DNA of 64,000 nucleotides from positions 1-64,000 of the forward strand of contig JBBRYB010000017.1 of the NCBI GenBank assembly GCA_038238115.1, in the 5' to 3' direction. The notes under the pieces are model-generated. The model was not told the origin of the DNA. It did no database searches and was given only the letters and a program-made list of their open reading frames with translations. Positions within the stretch are counted from its first letter, which is position 1. Every line of letters starts with the position of its first letter. The position numbers and the translations under genes are program-made. This document shows positions 1 to 7,985 of this stretch, one piece after another. The stretch comes from JBBRYB01 sp038238115. GTDB taxonomy: Bacteria > Actinomycetota > Actinomycetes > Propionibacteriales > Nocardioidaceae.

Positions 1-598
1 CGTCGCCGGTGGCGAGGTAGCCCTCGTTGAAGACGAGGAACAGCACCGCCAGCACGCCGCCGAGCCGCTCGGGGAGGTCAGCGGCCCCGGGCACCCGGTA
101 AGGCACCTTCGCCGCCGCGATCTTCTTCTTCGCCCGGGTGATCCGCTGCGCCATCGTGGTCTCGGGCACGAGGAACGCCTGAGCGATCTCGGCCACGGTC
201 AGCCCACCGAGGAGACGGAGCGTCAGCGCGATCCGCGCTTCCGGCGCGAGCGCCGGGTGGCAGCAGGTGAACAGCAGCCGCAACCGGTCGTCCTCGACCG
301 GCCCGGTGGGCTCGTGGGGCGTGTCGTCGTACTGCATGAGGGCCGCCTGGTGCTTGGCGTCGCGCTGCTTCTCGCGGCGGATCCGGTCGATCGCGCGGTT
401 GCCCGCGGTGCTGGTGAGCCAGCCGCCGGGGTTAGGAGGTACGCCAGACTCCGGCCACTTCTCCAGCGCGGCCACCAGCGCCTCGCCAGCCGCCTCCTCG
501 GCGATGTCGATCTCACCGAAGCGGCGGACGAGCGAGGCGATCAGGCGGCCGTACTCCTCGCGGAAGACCCGCTCGACGGCCGCCGTTCCACCCTGCAT
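1..598 (-). CDS. ECF sigma factor with C-terminal extension (ECF42-like), partial at left edge
   Basis: The gene runs off the left edge; 199 codons are visible from an ATG at 598. A sigma region 2 segment (DIAEEAAGEALVAALEKWP) lies near residues 30-50. A region 4 helix-turn-helix (GGLTVAEIAQAFLVPETTMA) follows around 135-155. The motif FLVFNEGYLATG at the edge opens the extra C-terminal domain typical of ECF sigma factors that sit beside DGPF proteins (ECF42 group in the family literature). The DGPF/YCII gene lies 24 bp upstream on the same strand, which supports this assignment. The role inferred is RNA polymerase promoter recognition; the signal is unknown. No strong ribosome binding site precedes the ATG, so translation may be coupled to the upstream gene. 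The missing C-terminus cannot be judged. Confidence 0.9.
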   Translation of the reverse strand, partial: MQGGTAAVERVFREEYGRLIASLVRRFGEIDIAEEAAGEALVAALEKWPESGVPPNPGGWLTSTAGNRAIDRIRREKQRDAKHQAALMQYDDTPHEPTGPVEDDRLRLLFTCCHPALAPEARIALTLRLLGGLTVAEIAQAFLVPETTMAQRITRAKKKIAAAKVPYRVPGAADLPERLGGVLAVLFLVFNEGYLATGD

Positions 599-622
599 CG
601 ATCAGTCGTCGGTCGAGCCGGC

Positions 623-985
623 TCAGGCGAGGCCGTCGAACGGACGGACCTCGACCTTGCCCCGGCACGCCTTGGACCCCTCGGCCGCGAGCTTGAGCGC
701 CACATCGAGGTCGGGCGCGTCGACGACCCAAAAGCCCCCGATGACCTCCTTCGTCTCGAGGTAGGGGCCGTCGGTCACCACCGGCGTCTCACCCTGGCCG
801 TCGACGACGGTCGCCGTCGACGCCGACTGAAGGCCACCGGCGAAGACCCAGCAGCCATCGGCTTGAAGCTTGTCATTGAAGGCGCCGGTCGCCGCGAACG
901 CCTCCTCCATCTCTTCCTTCGAGCCGTAGTTGCCGAACTCGTCCATCTCGGCCGGGCCGTGCACGCTCAGCAAGTAGTGCGTCAT
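623..985 (-). CDS. YCII-related (DGPF-type) protein
   Basis: A 120-residue protein starting MTHYLLSVHGP. It has the DGPY variant (TDGPYLETKE) near residue 75 and a GGFWVVDAPDLDVAL segment, both characteristic of the DGPF/YCII ferredoxin-like fold. The ATG at 985 is preceded by GAGGAGAAG at ideal spacing, which favours it over upstream starts. The gene lies 24 bp upstream of an ECF sigma factor in the same direction. This sigma/DGPF pairing is a recurrent context in actinobacteria and proteobacteria. The molecular role of DGPF proteins is unsettled: they may be small enzymes or signalling partners of the sigma factor. The family call is secure; the function is not known. Confidence 0.9.
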   Translation of the reverse strand: MTHYLLSVHGPAEMDEFGNYGSKEEMEEAFAATGAFNDKLQADGCWVFAGGLQSASTATVVDGQGETPVVTDGPYLETKEVIGGFWVVDAPDLDVALKLAAEGSKACRGKVEVRPFDGLA

Positions 986-1384
986 CCCACTTCTCCTCAG
1001 TTCCGGGGCGGTCCCGATGACCGCCTTCCACCACCACCACGAACGGCATCCCACCGATACGACAAACCTGCCACAGAAACCTTGCGACGGGGTTGCTCAC
1101 AGGCCACTGCCCGTTCGACGCCCTGTAGCAGTAGCGCCGGTCGCAGCAGCACCGGACGCTCGCGTGCAGGCACAGCCGCGCCTGCGTCAGCGCGTCGCCG
1201 ACGGAACCGGCCGCGCCCGCGTCACGGCCGGGACTCGCACCTGACCCGTCCCGGTGCTGCGTGACCGCGCGCGTCGACCCCGTAGAACATTTTCTTCTCG
1301 CGACCTGTCGGATCCAGACCCGCACGTTCGTGGAGGGTATGAGCGGGTCGCACCAGGCGCTCCGCCGAGGAAACGGAGCTCGAG
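986..1384. other. Intergenic region between divergent genes
   Basis: About 400 bp without a convincing gene on either strand. The open frames here have atypical composition and no ribosome binding site with family-like sequence. It must hold promoters for the YCII/sigma pair (leftward) and for the DUF6069 gene (rightward). I could not identify a clear -35/-10 pair for either. Confidence 0.5.
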
Positions 1385-1828
1385 ATGTCCACCACCACGC
1401 AGGTCCCCACCTACGTCACTTCCGCCGCGCCGGCCCCCGCCGCGGAGCGGAAGCCGGTCTGGAAGCACGGCGTCGCCGCGGCCGTCTTCGCCTCGGTCGC
1501 TACGACTGCCCTGGCGGCGGTCGCGTCGTCCGCCGGTGTCTCATTCGCCAGCAGCACAGGCGCGAGCATCCCGATCGCCGGGTTCGCGCAGCTGACGCTG
1601 GTCTTCTCGCTAGTCGGCGTCGGCATCGCTGCCGTCATGGCCCGCAAGGCGCGCCGGCCGCGGCCCATGTTCGCGCGGACGGCGGTCGCGCTGACCGCCC
1701 TGTCCTTCGTCCCGGACCTGACGTTCGGGTTCGACGCCGGCTCCGCGGCCACCCTGATCACGCTGCACACCGTCGCCGCGGCGATCGTGGTGCCAACCCT
1801 GGCGGGGCGTCTCGCGCGCACCCGCTGA
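1385..1828 (+). CDS. DUF6069-like four-helix membrane protein
   Basis: 147 residues. A soluble Pro/Ala-rich N-terminus of about 26 residues is followed by four hydrophobic segments at roughly 28-50, 64-85, 94-111 and 118-140. There is no signal cleavage motif. A polar break with PDLTFGFDAGS lies between helices 3 and 4. The layout resembles the DUF6069 family of small actinobacterial membrane proteins. Its function is unknown. The ATG at 1385 follows GGAAACGGAG. It stands alone, divergent from the YCII/sigma pair and convergent with the gene ending at 2131. The DUF assignment is from memory of the family pattern and should be read as probable. Confidence 0.75.
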   Translation: MSTTTQVPTYVTSAAPAPAAERKPVWKHGVAAAVFASVATTALAAVASSAGVSFASSTGASIPIAGFAQLTLVFSLVGVGIAAVMARKARRPRPMFARTAVALTALSFVPDLTFGFDAGSAATLITLHTVAAAIVVPTLAGRLARTR

Positions 1829-2130
1829 CCAGGCTCGATCCGTGCCACTCCCCTTCTGCCAGGTCAACGCCTTCACCAATGGTGCCTGGAGGAGTTTTGG
1901 AGTAGTGGTCGGGCCACGCTCGTAGGCCCGTTCAGCGCCTGGCCAGGCAAGCGCTTGACGTCGACCCCGGACCCCAGTTCGGAGTCGGGTGCGGAGCAGC
2001 CCACGGACCCGAGCGGGAACGATGGGCGCCGGCGGCGTCGTTGCGCGAAGCCCGAGCGCCACCCACGACGAGGAGCGCCGAAGGCCGCTGCACTAGCGGC
2101 CGGCAGAGCGGCAAGGTCGAGCCAGGCGGC
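1829..2130. other. Convergent intergenic region with palindrome
   Basis: About 300 bp between two converging genes with no supportable ORF. The main structure is a compact inverted repeat at 1934-1955. It has AGCGC/GCGCT outer arms around the perfect 12-mer GCCTGGCCAGGC and could act as a terminator, although no T-tract follows it. Nothing else was recognised. Confidence 0.4.
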
Positions 2131-2766
2131 CTACGTTGCTTCAGGCCGATGCTCGCTGGCGTTCAGCCTCATCACGGCGAGCGCCGTACCGACAGCGATG
2201 ACGATCAAGCTGAGGTAATAGCCGAACCCATGGCCGGTCACACTGTCGACGTTGATGCCGATGCTCTTGGCGCCGCCGGTTCCGGGCCAGGTCAGGCCGG
2301 CGATGATCACGCACAGCAGAGCCAGGCCGAAGAGCGCAGCCACCGTCAGCCGCACCGGCACGGGCAGCCGCGTGCCGAGAAGCGTGAGCGTCACGAGCAC
2401 CGCGCCGACGAGCGCGAGCAACATGGCGAACCAGCCGAAAAAGCCGTGCCACGCAGTGTTCGAGGTGCTGGCGAAGCCACCGAGTGACACGGTGTAGTAG
2501 GGCAGGAACGACGCGATGAAGGCCAGCACCCCGGCGACGATGATGCCGAGGTCGAACGGATTGGCGCTCTGAAGAGTGCCTTTCAACTCGTCGCTGCTCA
2601 TGCCGGCGCCGGGCCCGTTGTAGCCGCCTGGCCCGCTCGCGCCCCCAGACGGCGGGCCAGCAGGCGGCGGGCCGGAGGGTCGCCCTGTCGGACCGGTGGC
2701 TGGAGGTGGTGTGCCGCCAGCACCCGTGGGTTCGGGAGGAGGAGGCGGAGGCGTGGGGTCGGACAT
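2131..2766 (-). CDS. Pro/Gly-rich N-terminus four-helix membrane protein
   Basis: 211 residues. The first 50 or so are almost entirely Pro, Gly, Ser and Thr. Four transmembrane segments follow at about 70-94, 105-130, 136-160 and 178-200. The start ATG at 2766 is preceded by GAGGAGAAA, which decides it over in-frame upstream ATGs. The architecture (disordered cytosolic tail plus four helices with an SFLPYYTVS-type motif after helix 1) is common among uncharacterised actinobacterial membrane proteins. It lies 209 bp downstream of the DUF2752 and TM2 genes on the same strand, and it shares with the TM2 protein the theme of a soluble head on a small membrane domain. No function can be assigned. 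Confidence 0.85.
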   Translation of the reverse strand: MSDPTPPPPPPEPTGAGGTPPPATGPTGRPSGPPPAGPPSGGASGPGGYNGPGAGMSSDELKGTLQSANPFDLGIIVAGVLAFIASFLPYYTVSLGGFASTSNTAWHGFFGWFAMLLALVGAVLVTLTLLGTRLPVPVRLTVAALFGLALLCVIIAGLTWPGTGGAKSIGINVDSVTGHGFGYYLSLIVIAVGTALAVMRLNASEHRPEAT

Positions 2767-2975
2767 GCGTTTCTCCTCGTGTCGAGACGGAGGCCGGGGC
2801 ATCGCGATGGCTGACACCCGACAGCCGAGCTGCTCGCTTCGATGGTCCCGCACGGACGCGACCCGGTTCGTCAAATGGGCGTAATGCGGCTTTACGTGCG
2901 TGCCGTCCCAATGACCGGGGTCGCACACAGCGGGATGGCACTGGTGAGCGACCTCGCAACGAGGTGGGAGGCGCG

Positions 2976-3425
2976 TTAGCCCGCGGCGAGGCCGGCGGTC
3001 ACGGCGACGAGGCGTACCACGCCGAAGGCAATCCACAGCGCAGCGATGACGAGGAAGGCCCGGCTCGAAACCAGGCTGCTGAGCGGCGGGGCGGCCCGGC
3101 GCCGAACGCCGGCCGAAGTCACTACCACGAGCAGGCCGAGCGCCGCAACCAGTGCCAGGACACCGAACGGGTTGGCCGCCAGCCCGTGTCCCCACTGGCC
3201 GTGCAGGAGGTAGACCCAGGAGCGGATGAGCCCACACCCCGGGCACGGCAGACCCGTCACGAGCCGGAACGGGCAGAGCACCGGGCCATCCTCGACCGTG
3301 CCCGGGTCAGCCAACGCGGCGGCCATGATGCCACCAGCACCAAGACCCGCTAGCAGTCCGGTCGAAGGCCCGCCTCTGGCAGAGAAGGTCGTCGCCCGGG
3401 CCGCGTCAGCGAAGCTGGCGGCCAT
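2976..3425 (-). CDS. DUF2752 domain membrane protein
   Basis: 149 residues. The diagnostic motif CPFRLVTGLPCPGCG at about 51-65 is the DUF2752 signature (CPF...TG.PCPGCG...R). Hydrophobic helices surround it at about 24-40, 86-104 and 120-142. The family is a small membrane protein of unknown role, often encoded next to TM2-domain proteins, as here. The start at 3425 lies inside the 3' end of the upstream TM2 gene (20-bp overlap), so the two are probably translated as a unit. The conserved cysteines suggest metal or redox chemistry in the membrane, but that is inference. Confidence 0.88.
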   Translation of the reverse strand: MAASFADAARATTFSARGGPSTGLLAGLGAGGIMAAALADPGTVEDGPVLCPFRLVTGLPCPGCGLIRSWVYLLHGQWGHGLAANPFGVLALVAALGLLVVVTSAGVRRRAAPPLSSLVSSRAFLVIAALWIAFGVVRLVAVTAGLAAG

Positions 3426-3819
3426 CGCTGTCCGGGACCTTGCGAAGCGCGATGAGGATCAGGTCGACCAACGCCCAGATCCCGAGGCCTCCACAGGTCA
3501 GCAGCTTGAGGATGCCGAGCCCGGTGTAGCCGAGGTAGAACCGGTCGACGCCGAGCGTGCCGAGAAAAGCCGACAGAAGCAGCGCGATCAGCCACTCCTT
3601 GTCTGAGAACAGGCCCGGCACCTGGGACGCGTTGAACCAGCCGCCTCCGCTGGCCCGGCGCACCTGCGCATCGGCCTTGAGCTGGCCACCGCTTGCCATC
3701 GCCTGCAGGTCGACGTAGGAGTAGGGGCCGACCTCGCCGCCCATTGCATACAGCAGGAATTGCTCGCTGAAGACGTCTTGAGGCGGCTGCTGGGCGGGAT
3801 TTCCGGAGTTCGTCGTCAT
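3406..3819 (-). CDS. GYF_2-TM2 domain protein
   Basis: 137 residues. The N-terminal half (about 23-72, with GGEVGPYSYVDLQAMASGG and a WFNASQVPGLF end) matches the GYF_2 domain found in front of bacterial TM2 proteins. The C-terminal half (about 74-125) has the TM2 pattern of two helices joined by GVDRFYLGYTGLGI. It is the first gene of a leftward group and overlaps DUF2752 by 20 bp. The known family role is vague: TM2 proteins are membrane proteins with possible protein-binding heads. The start at 3819 fits both domain length and spacing. Confidence 0.9.
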   Translation of the reverse strand: MTTNSGNPAQQPPQDVFSEQFLLYAMGGEVGPYSYVDLQAMASGGQLKADAQVRRASGGGWFNASQVPGLFSDKEWLIALLLSAFLGTLGVDRFYLGYTGLGILKLLTCGGLGIWALVDLILIALRKVPDSDGRQLR

Positions 3820-3954
3820 GGCCGACGATCCTAGGGCCTGTAAGGCAGGTCACGGAGTGGCCAAGGATGGCGAACCACCTGGCGAGTGTTTACCGCTGAG
3901 GGAGAGTAGGACCGCGGCGCGCGCAAGATGAGCCGCGTAGACTCGATCGGGCAG

Positions 3955-3960
3955 TAAAAT
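3955..3960 (+). promoter_or_regulatory. Candidate -10 element for korAB
   Basis: TAAAAT is an unusually AT-rich hexamer for this DNA. It sits 31 nt before the korA GTG, with GTGAGG between them as ribosome binding site. No good -35 hexamer is visible 16-18 nt upstream. It is offered as a -10 only. Confidence 0.4.
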
Positions 3961-3991
3961 CGGGGGCTAAGGGTAGCGAAGTGAGGATGCG

Positions 3992-6010
3992 GTGACCAAA
4001 CAGGTCAAGCAGCTCGACCGAGTAATCATCCGATTCGCCGGCGACTCCGGTGACGGCATGCAGCTCACAGGTGATCGGTTCACGCAGGAGACCGCCGCCT
4101 TCGGAAACGACCTGTCGACGTGGCCGAACTTCCCGGCGGAGATCCGCGCACCGGCCGGCACCCTCCCCGGCGTCTCGTCTTTTCAACTGCACTTCGCCGA
4201 CCACGACATCCTCACCCCCGGCGACGCTCCCGACGTTCTCGTCGCGATGAACCCGGCCGCACTGCGTGCCAACATCAGGGACCTCGCGGCCGGGGCGACC
4301 CTGATCGTCGACATCCACGACTTCACGTCCCGCAACCTCACACGCGCAGGGTACGGCGACAACCCGCTCGAGGACGGGTCCCTCGACAACTACAGCCTCC
4401 ACGCCATCGACCTGACCGGCCTGACCGTTGAGTCCATCAAGGGCTTCGCGCTCAGTCGCAAGGACGCCGGCCGGGCGAAGAACATGTTTTCGCTCGGGCT
4501 GTTGTCCTGGCTCTACGGTCGGCCGGTCGAGTCGACCGAACAGTTCCTCGCCAAGCGGTTCGCCCGATCGCCCGACATCCGCGACGCCAACCTGGCCGCC
4601 TTCAAGGCGGGCTGGAACTTTGGCGAGACGACGGAGACGTTCTCGGTCTCCTATGAGGTAAAGCCCGCGCCGATGCCCAGCGGAACCTACCGCAACATCT
4701 CGGGCAACCTGGCTCTGAGCTACGGCCTCGTCGCCGCCTCGGTGCGCTCCGGGCTGCCGCTCTTCCTCGGCGCCTACCCGATCACCCCTGCGTCGGACAT
4801 CCTCCACGAGCTCAGCAAGCACAAGCGGTTCGGCGTGATGACGTTTCAGGCCGAGGACGAGATCGCTGGCATCGGCGCCGCGCTCGGCGCCTCGTTCGGG
4901 GGCGCGCTCGGCGTGACCACGACGTCGGGACCCGGCATCTCTCTGAAGAGCGAGACGATCGGCCTGGCGGTGTCGCTCGAGCTTCCGCTTGTCGTCGTCG
5001 ACGTACAACGCGGTGGACCATCGACGGGGCTCCCCACGAAGACCGAGCAGTCCGACCTGCTGCAGGCCATGTTCGGCCGCAACGGGGAGGCGCCGGTACC
5101 GATCGTCGCGCCCCACTCCCCCGGGGACTGCTTCGACGCCGCGATGGAGGCAGCCAGGATCGCGGTGACCTACCGCACGCCGGTCATGTTGATGTCCGAC
5201 GGCTACCTCGCCAACGGCTCGGAGCCCTGGCAGCTGCCCGACGTACGTGCATTGCCCACCATCGACCCGGGGTTCGCCAGTGCGGCCAACCACGAGACCG
5301 AGACCGGTGATGAGGAGTTCTGGCCCTACCAGCGGGACCCGCAGACGCTGGCTCGGCCGTGGGCGGTCCCCGGCACGCCTGGGCTCGAGCACCGCCTCGG
5401 TGGGCTCGAGAAGGCCGACGGCCACGGCAACATCTCCTACGATCCGCGCAACCACGACCTGATGGTCCGCACCCGGCAGGCCAAGGTGGACAGGATCGCC
5501 GAGACGGTCACCCCGCTCCAGGTCGACGACCCGAGCGGCAAGGCGCGCGTCCTCGTGCTCGGTTGGGGATCCACCTACGGCCCGATCGGCGCGGCATGCC
5601 GGAGGCTGCGCAACCGGGGACTGCACGTCGCCCAGGCACAGCTGCGCCACCTCAACCCGTTCCCACCCAACGTCGGTGACGTACTGCACGCGTACGACCG
5701 CGTAGTCGTGCCCGAGATGAACCTCGGCCAGCTGGCGATGCTGCTGCGCGCGAAGTACCTCGTCGACGTCCTCGGCTACAACCAGGTGCGGGGCCTGCCG
5801 TTCACCGCCACCGAGCTCGAGACCGTCCTGACCACCGCCGTCGAGGCCGCGAACTCCGAGGCCAACGACACCGAGACCAACGACATGGGGGACAACGACA
5901 CGGGGGCCAACGACACGGAGCACGGCCATCCACCCGTCACCTCCAACGGGGCCACCTCCAACGGGTCCACATCCCACCAGGCCAGTCACAGCGAGGAAAG
6001 GAACCGATGA
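3992..6010 (+). CDS. korA: 2-oxoacid:ferredoxin oxidoreductase, fused gamma-alpha subunit (KorA)
   Basis: 672 residues. With KorB it converts 2-oxoglutarate (or a related 2-oxoacid) and CoA to the acyl-CoA, CO2 and reduced ferredoxin. The N-terminal gamma domain (about 10-190) opens with FAGDSGDGMQLTGDRF. The alpha POR domain follows from about 230, with ITPASDILHELSKH and FQAEDEIAGIGAALGASFGG. The C-terminal transketolase-like part carries RVLVLGWGSTYGPIGAA. The GTG at 3992 is chosen because the nearby ATG frame stops at once and GAGG precedes it. The last 50 or so residues are a low-complexity Asn/Asp/Thr then Ser/Asn tail built from 15-bp DNA repeats, which the catalytic fold does not need. 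It overlaps korB by ATGA. Confidence 0.95.
   Translation: MTKQVKQLDRVIIRFAGDSGDGMQLTGDRFTQETAAFGNDLSTWPNFPAEIRAPAGTLPGVSSFQLHFADHDILTPGDAPDVLVAMNPAALRANIRDLAAGATLIVDIHDFTSRNLTRAGYGDNPLEDGSLDNYSLHAIDLTGLTVESIKGFALSRKDAGRAKNMFSLGLLSWLYGRPVESTEQFLAKRFARSPDIRDANLAAFKAGWNFGETTETFSVSYEVKPAPMPSGTYRNISGNLALSYGLVAASVRSGLPLFLGAYPITPASDILHELSKHKRFGVMTFQAEDEIAGIGAALGASFGGALGVTTTSGPGISLKSETIGLAVSLELPLVVVDVQRGGPSTGLPTKTEQSDLLQAMFGRNGEAPVPIVAPHSPGDCFDAAMEAARIAVTYRTPVMLMSDGYLANGSEPWQLPDVRALPTIDPGFASAANHETETGDEEFWPYQRDPQTLARPWAVPGTPGLEHRLGGLEKADGHGNISYDPRNHDLMVRTRQAKVDRIAETVTPLQVDDPSGKARVLVLGWGSTYGPIGAACRRLRNRGLHVAQAQLRHLNPFPPNVGDVLHAYDRVVVPEMNLGQLAMLLRAKYLVDVLGYNQVRGLPFTATELETVLTTAVEAANSEANDTETNDMGDNDTGANDTEHGHPPVTSNGATSNGSTSHQASHSEERNR
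5864..5968 (+). repeat. 15-bp tandem repeats inside korA 3' end
   Basis: Four head-to-tail 15-bp units at 5864-5923 begin AACGACA and encode the pentads NDTET, NDMGD, NDTGA and NDTEH. Two further units of a different 15-mer (ACCTCCAACGGGGCC type) follow at 5939-5968 and encode TSNGA and TSNGS. All stay in frame and make up the disordered KorA tail. Confidence 0.85.
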
Positions 6011-6996
6011 CGACCGAACTGCCCATGCCCGGCCTGCGCGACGTCCCCTCGGCGCCCACGCCCAACTCCCGCAAGGACTTCGCGTCCGACCAGGAGGTGC
6101 GCTGGTGTCCCGGCTGCGGCGACTACATCATCCTCGCGGCAGTGCAGGGGTTCCTGCCTTCGCTCGGGCTGCGCAAGGAGAACATCGTCTTCGTGTCCGG
6201 AATCGGCTGCTCGTCGCGGTTTCCCTACTACCTCGACACCTACGGCATGCACTCCATCCACGGCCGAGCGCCCGCGATCGCGACCGGGCTTGCCATCGCG
6301 CGCTCCGACCTCTCGGTGTGGGTCGTGACCGGCGACGGTGACGCATTGTCCATCGGGGGCAACCACCTGATCCACGCGATGCGACGCAACGTCAACCTGA
6401 CGATCCTGCTGTTCAACAACCGGATCTACGGGCTCACCAAGGGCCAGTACTCGCCGACGTCCGAGCCCGGCAAGATCACGAAGTCGACGCCGATGGGTTC
6501 CGTCGACACGCCCTTCAACCCGATCTCGCTCGCGCTCGGGGCCGAGGCCAGCTTCGTGGCGCGCACGCTCGACTCCGACCGGGCTCACCTGACCGAGGTG
6601 CTCAGGGCGGCGGCCGCCCATCGGGGTACGGCGCTGGTCGAGATCTACCAGAACTGCCCGATTTTCAATGATGGCGCGTTCGACGTACTCAGGGACAAGG
6701 ACGAAGCCGAGGGCCGCCTTCTGCGGCTCGAGCACGGTCAGCCGGTGCGAATCGGCGACCACGAGTTCATCCATGACGCGCACTGCGCCAACCCCAGCCA
6801 GGCGTTCGAGATCTCACGGCTCGACGATGGCACCATGGCGCACGTGCCGATCGGCATCTTCCGCCAGGTCGAGCGGCCGACGTACGACGACGGCGTCCGG
6901 ACGCAGGTCGCCGCCGCCAGGTCAGAGGATGGCGACGGCGATCTGGCGGCCCTGATCGCAGGCAACGACACCTGGACGGTCAGCGACGCGTCGTGA
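6007..6996 (+). CDS. korB: 2-oxoacid:ferredoxin oxidoreductase beta subunit (KorB)
   Basis: 329 residues. This is the thiamine-diphosphate-binding subunit and also carries the iron-sulfur cluster of two-subunit KorAB enzymes. The cluster cysteines begin at CPGCGDY (34-40) and GIGCSSRF (65-72). The TPP motif starts at GDGDALSIGG (109-118) and ends at NNRIYGLTKGQ (about 137-147). A later conserved cysteine lies in YQNCPIFNDGAF. The ATG overlaps the korA stop by four bases, so the two are coupled. No separate delta (ferredoxin) gene is adjacent. The 3' end overlaps the converging secreted-protein gene by 17 bp. Confidence 0.95.
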   Translation: MTTELPMPGLRDVPSAPTPNSRKDFASDQEVRWCPGCGDYIILAAVQGFLPSLGLRKENIVFVSGIGCSSRFPYYLDTYGMHSIHGRAPAIATGLAIARSDLSVWVVTGDGDALSIGGNHLIHAMRRNVNLTILLFNNRIYGLTKGQYSPTSEPGKITKSTPMGSVDTPFNPISLALGAEASFVARTLDSDRAHLTEVLRAAAAHRGTALVEIYQNCPIFNDGAFDVLRDKDEAEGRLLRLEHGQPVRIGDHEFIHDAHCANPSQAFEISRLDDGTMAHVPIGIFRQVERPTYDDGVRTQVAAARSEDGDGDLAALIAGNDTWTVSDAS

Positions 6997-7786
6997 ACAC
7001 CGCGCTGTAGGACCGGATGAACTTCGTACTGGCCGGCGTCGACACCCGCCAGAACGAGCGGCCGTGCGAGGGTGCTCGGACCTTGAAGTTGAAAGAACCG
7101 CGCCTGCCCGCATGCGCGGAGCGGGTGCGGTGCCACCCGCAGGTGGCGCAGTTGCGCTTCTCCAGACGGACGATCTTGTGGGCGTAGGCCGGGCCGACGC
7201 GGCCGTGGAACCGCCCGCTGCGGTCCTGGAGCGTGGCGCTGATGTGCCGGTAGACCGACACCGACGTCACAGCATGCGACCGCCTGAAGTGGGGATTGCC
7301 GGCGAAGAGGACGCGGTACTTCGCGTTGGCGAGCGACCTCGCCGAGAACGAGAAGGTCGGCGTACGGTCGCGCTGCGTGACGTCCTTGCCGAGGTACCTC
7401 CACCTCGACGTGCCGGAGATCTTGCGGTAGAGGTTCACAGGCTTACCGCGCAGTGCCCCCGTCCTTCCCCTGATCGTGGTAACGACCTGGCCGCGGATCA
7501 TTGTCTTCGAGCCGTAGCCACGCGTGTGATCGGAGGACGTCAGCCGGATCCGCGTGTCGTGCCGCTTCGCTGCCGGTGCCGTGGCGACCGCCACACCTGA
7601 GAACGAGTCCGTCGTCGTCGCGGAAGCCGATGCCGCCGGACCGGTGCCTGGCAGAGCAAACAGGCCAGCTGCCGTGAGGCCGATCAGCAGCGAGCGCGCT
7701 CGCTGCTGATCTGAGCGAGAACTCAGGTGGGCGCGCAGAGCCGACAGGCGCGAGGGTGCTGTCGCCGGGTGAAGTGGTGCTGTCAT
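6980..7786 (-). CDS. Secreted basic protein, Ig-like repeats suspected
   Basis: 268 residues. A long charged N-region is followed by a hydrophobic stretch at about 33-56 and an ASASA cleavage-like site, so it is probably exported. The mature part is rich in Arg, Lys, Ser and Thr. It shows two similar strand patterns: VNLYRKISGTSRWRYLGKD then YRVLFAGNPHFRRS, and VRLEKRNCATCGWHR then FWRVSTPASTKFIRSYS. These recall bacterial Ig-like or stress-protein surface domains of the form 'treated value, rendering, Y-R-V-x-F-x-G'. It has one CATC pair. No enzymatic motif was found. The 3' end overlaps korB by 17 bp in convergent orientation. The function is not recognised. Confidence 0.75.
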   Translation of the reverse strand: MTAPLHPATAPSRLSALRAHLSSRSDQQRARSLLIGLTAAGLFALPGTGPAASASATTTDSFSGVAVATAPAAKRHDTRIRLTSSDHTRGYGSKTMIRGQVVTTIRGRTGALRGKPVNLYRKISGTSRWRYLGKDVTQRDRTPTFSFSARSLANAKYRVLFAGNPHFRRSHAVTSVSVYRHISATLQDRSGRFHGRVGPAYAHKIVRLEKRNCATCGWHRTRSAHAGRRGSFNFKVRAPSHGRSFWRVSTPASTKFIRSYSAVFTTRR

Positions 7787-7973
7787 GTGGTGGGGAACCC
7801 AGACTTGTCAGGAAACTCGGTCGGATCGACCGCTTGCATGGCTAGCACCGTAAGCCGCGGCTCGGCCGTACACCAAACCCACCGCTTGGCGAGGATGGCA
7901 CCCAAGCGTTCCGGCTGAGCGCAGCCGCGTCTCACCGTAACGACCAACAAGGCTCGTTGGTCCTGACGCACGC

Positions 7974-7979
7974 TAGGAT
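7974..7979 (+). promoter_or_regulatory. Candidate -10 for leaderless rarD transcript
   Basis: TAGGAT fits the actinobacterial TANNNT -10 element and ends 6 nt before the GTG at 7986. That would put the transcription start on the start codon itself. No Shine-Dalgarno or clear -35 was seen. Confidence 0.5.
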
Positions 7980-7985
7980 CGGCGG

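Noticed and set aside
3890..5989. 699-codon open frame on the minus strand opposite korA
   Set aside because: It is fully antisense to an unambiguous korA with all domains, has no ribosome binding site and no family-like sequence. High-GC codon bias leaves such frames open.
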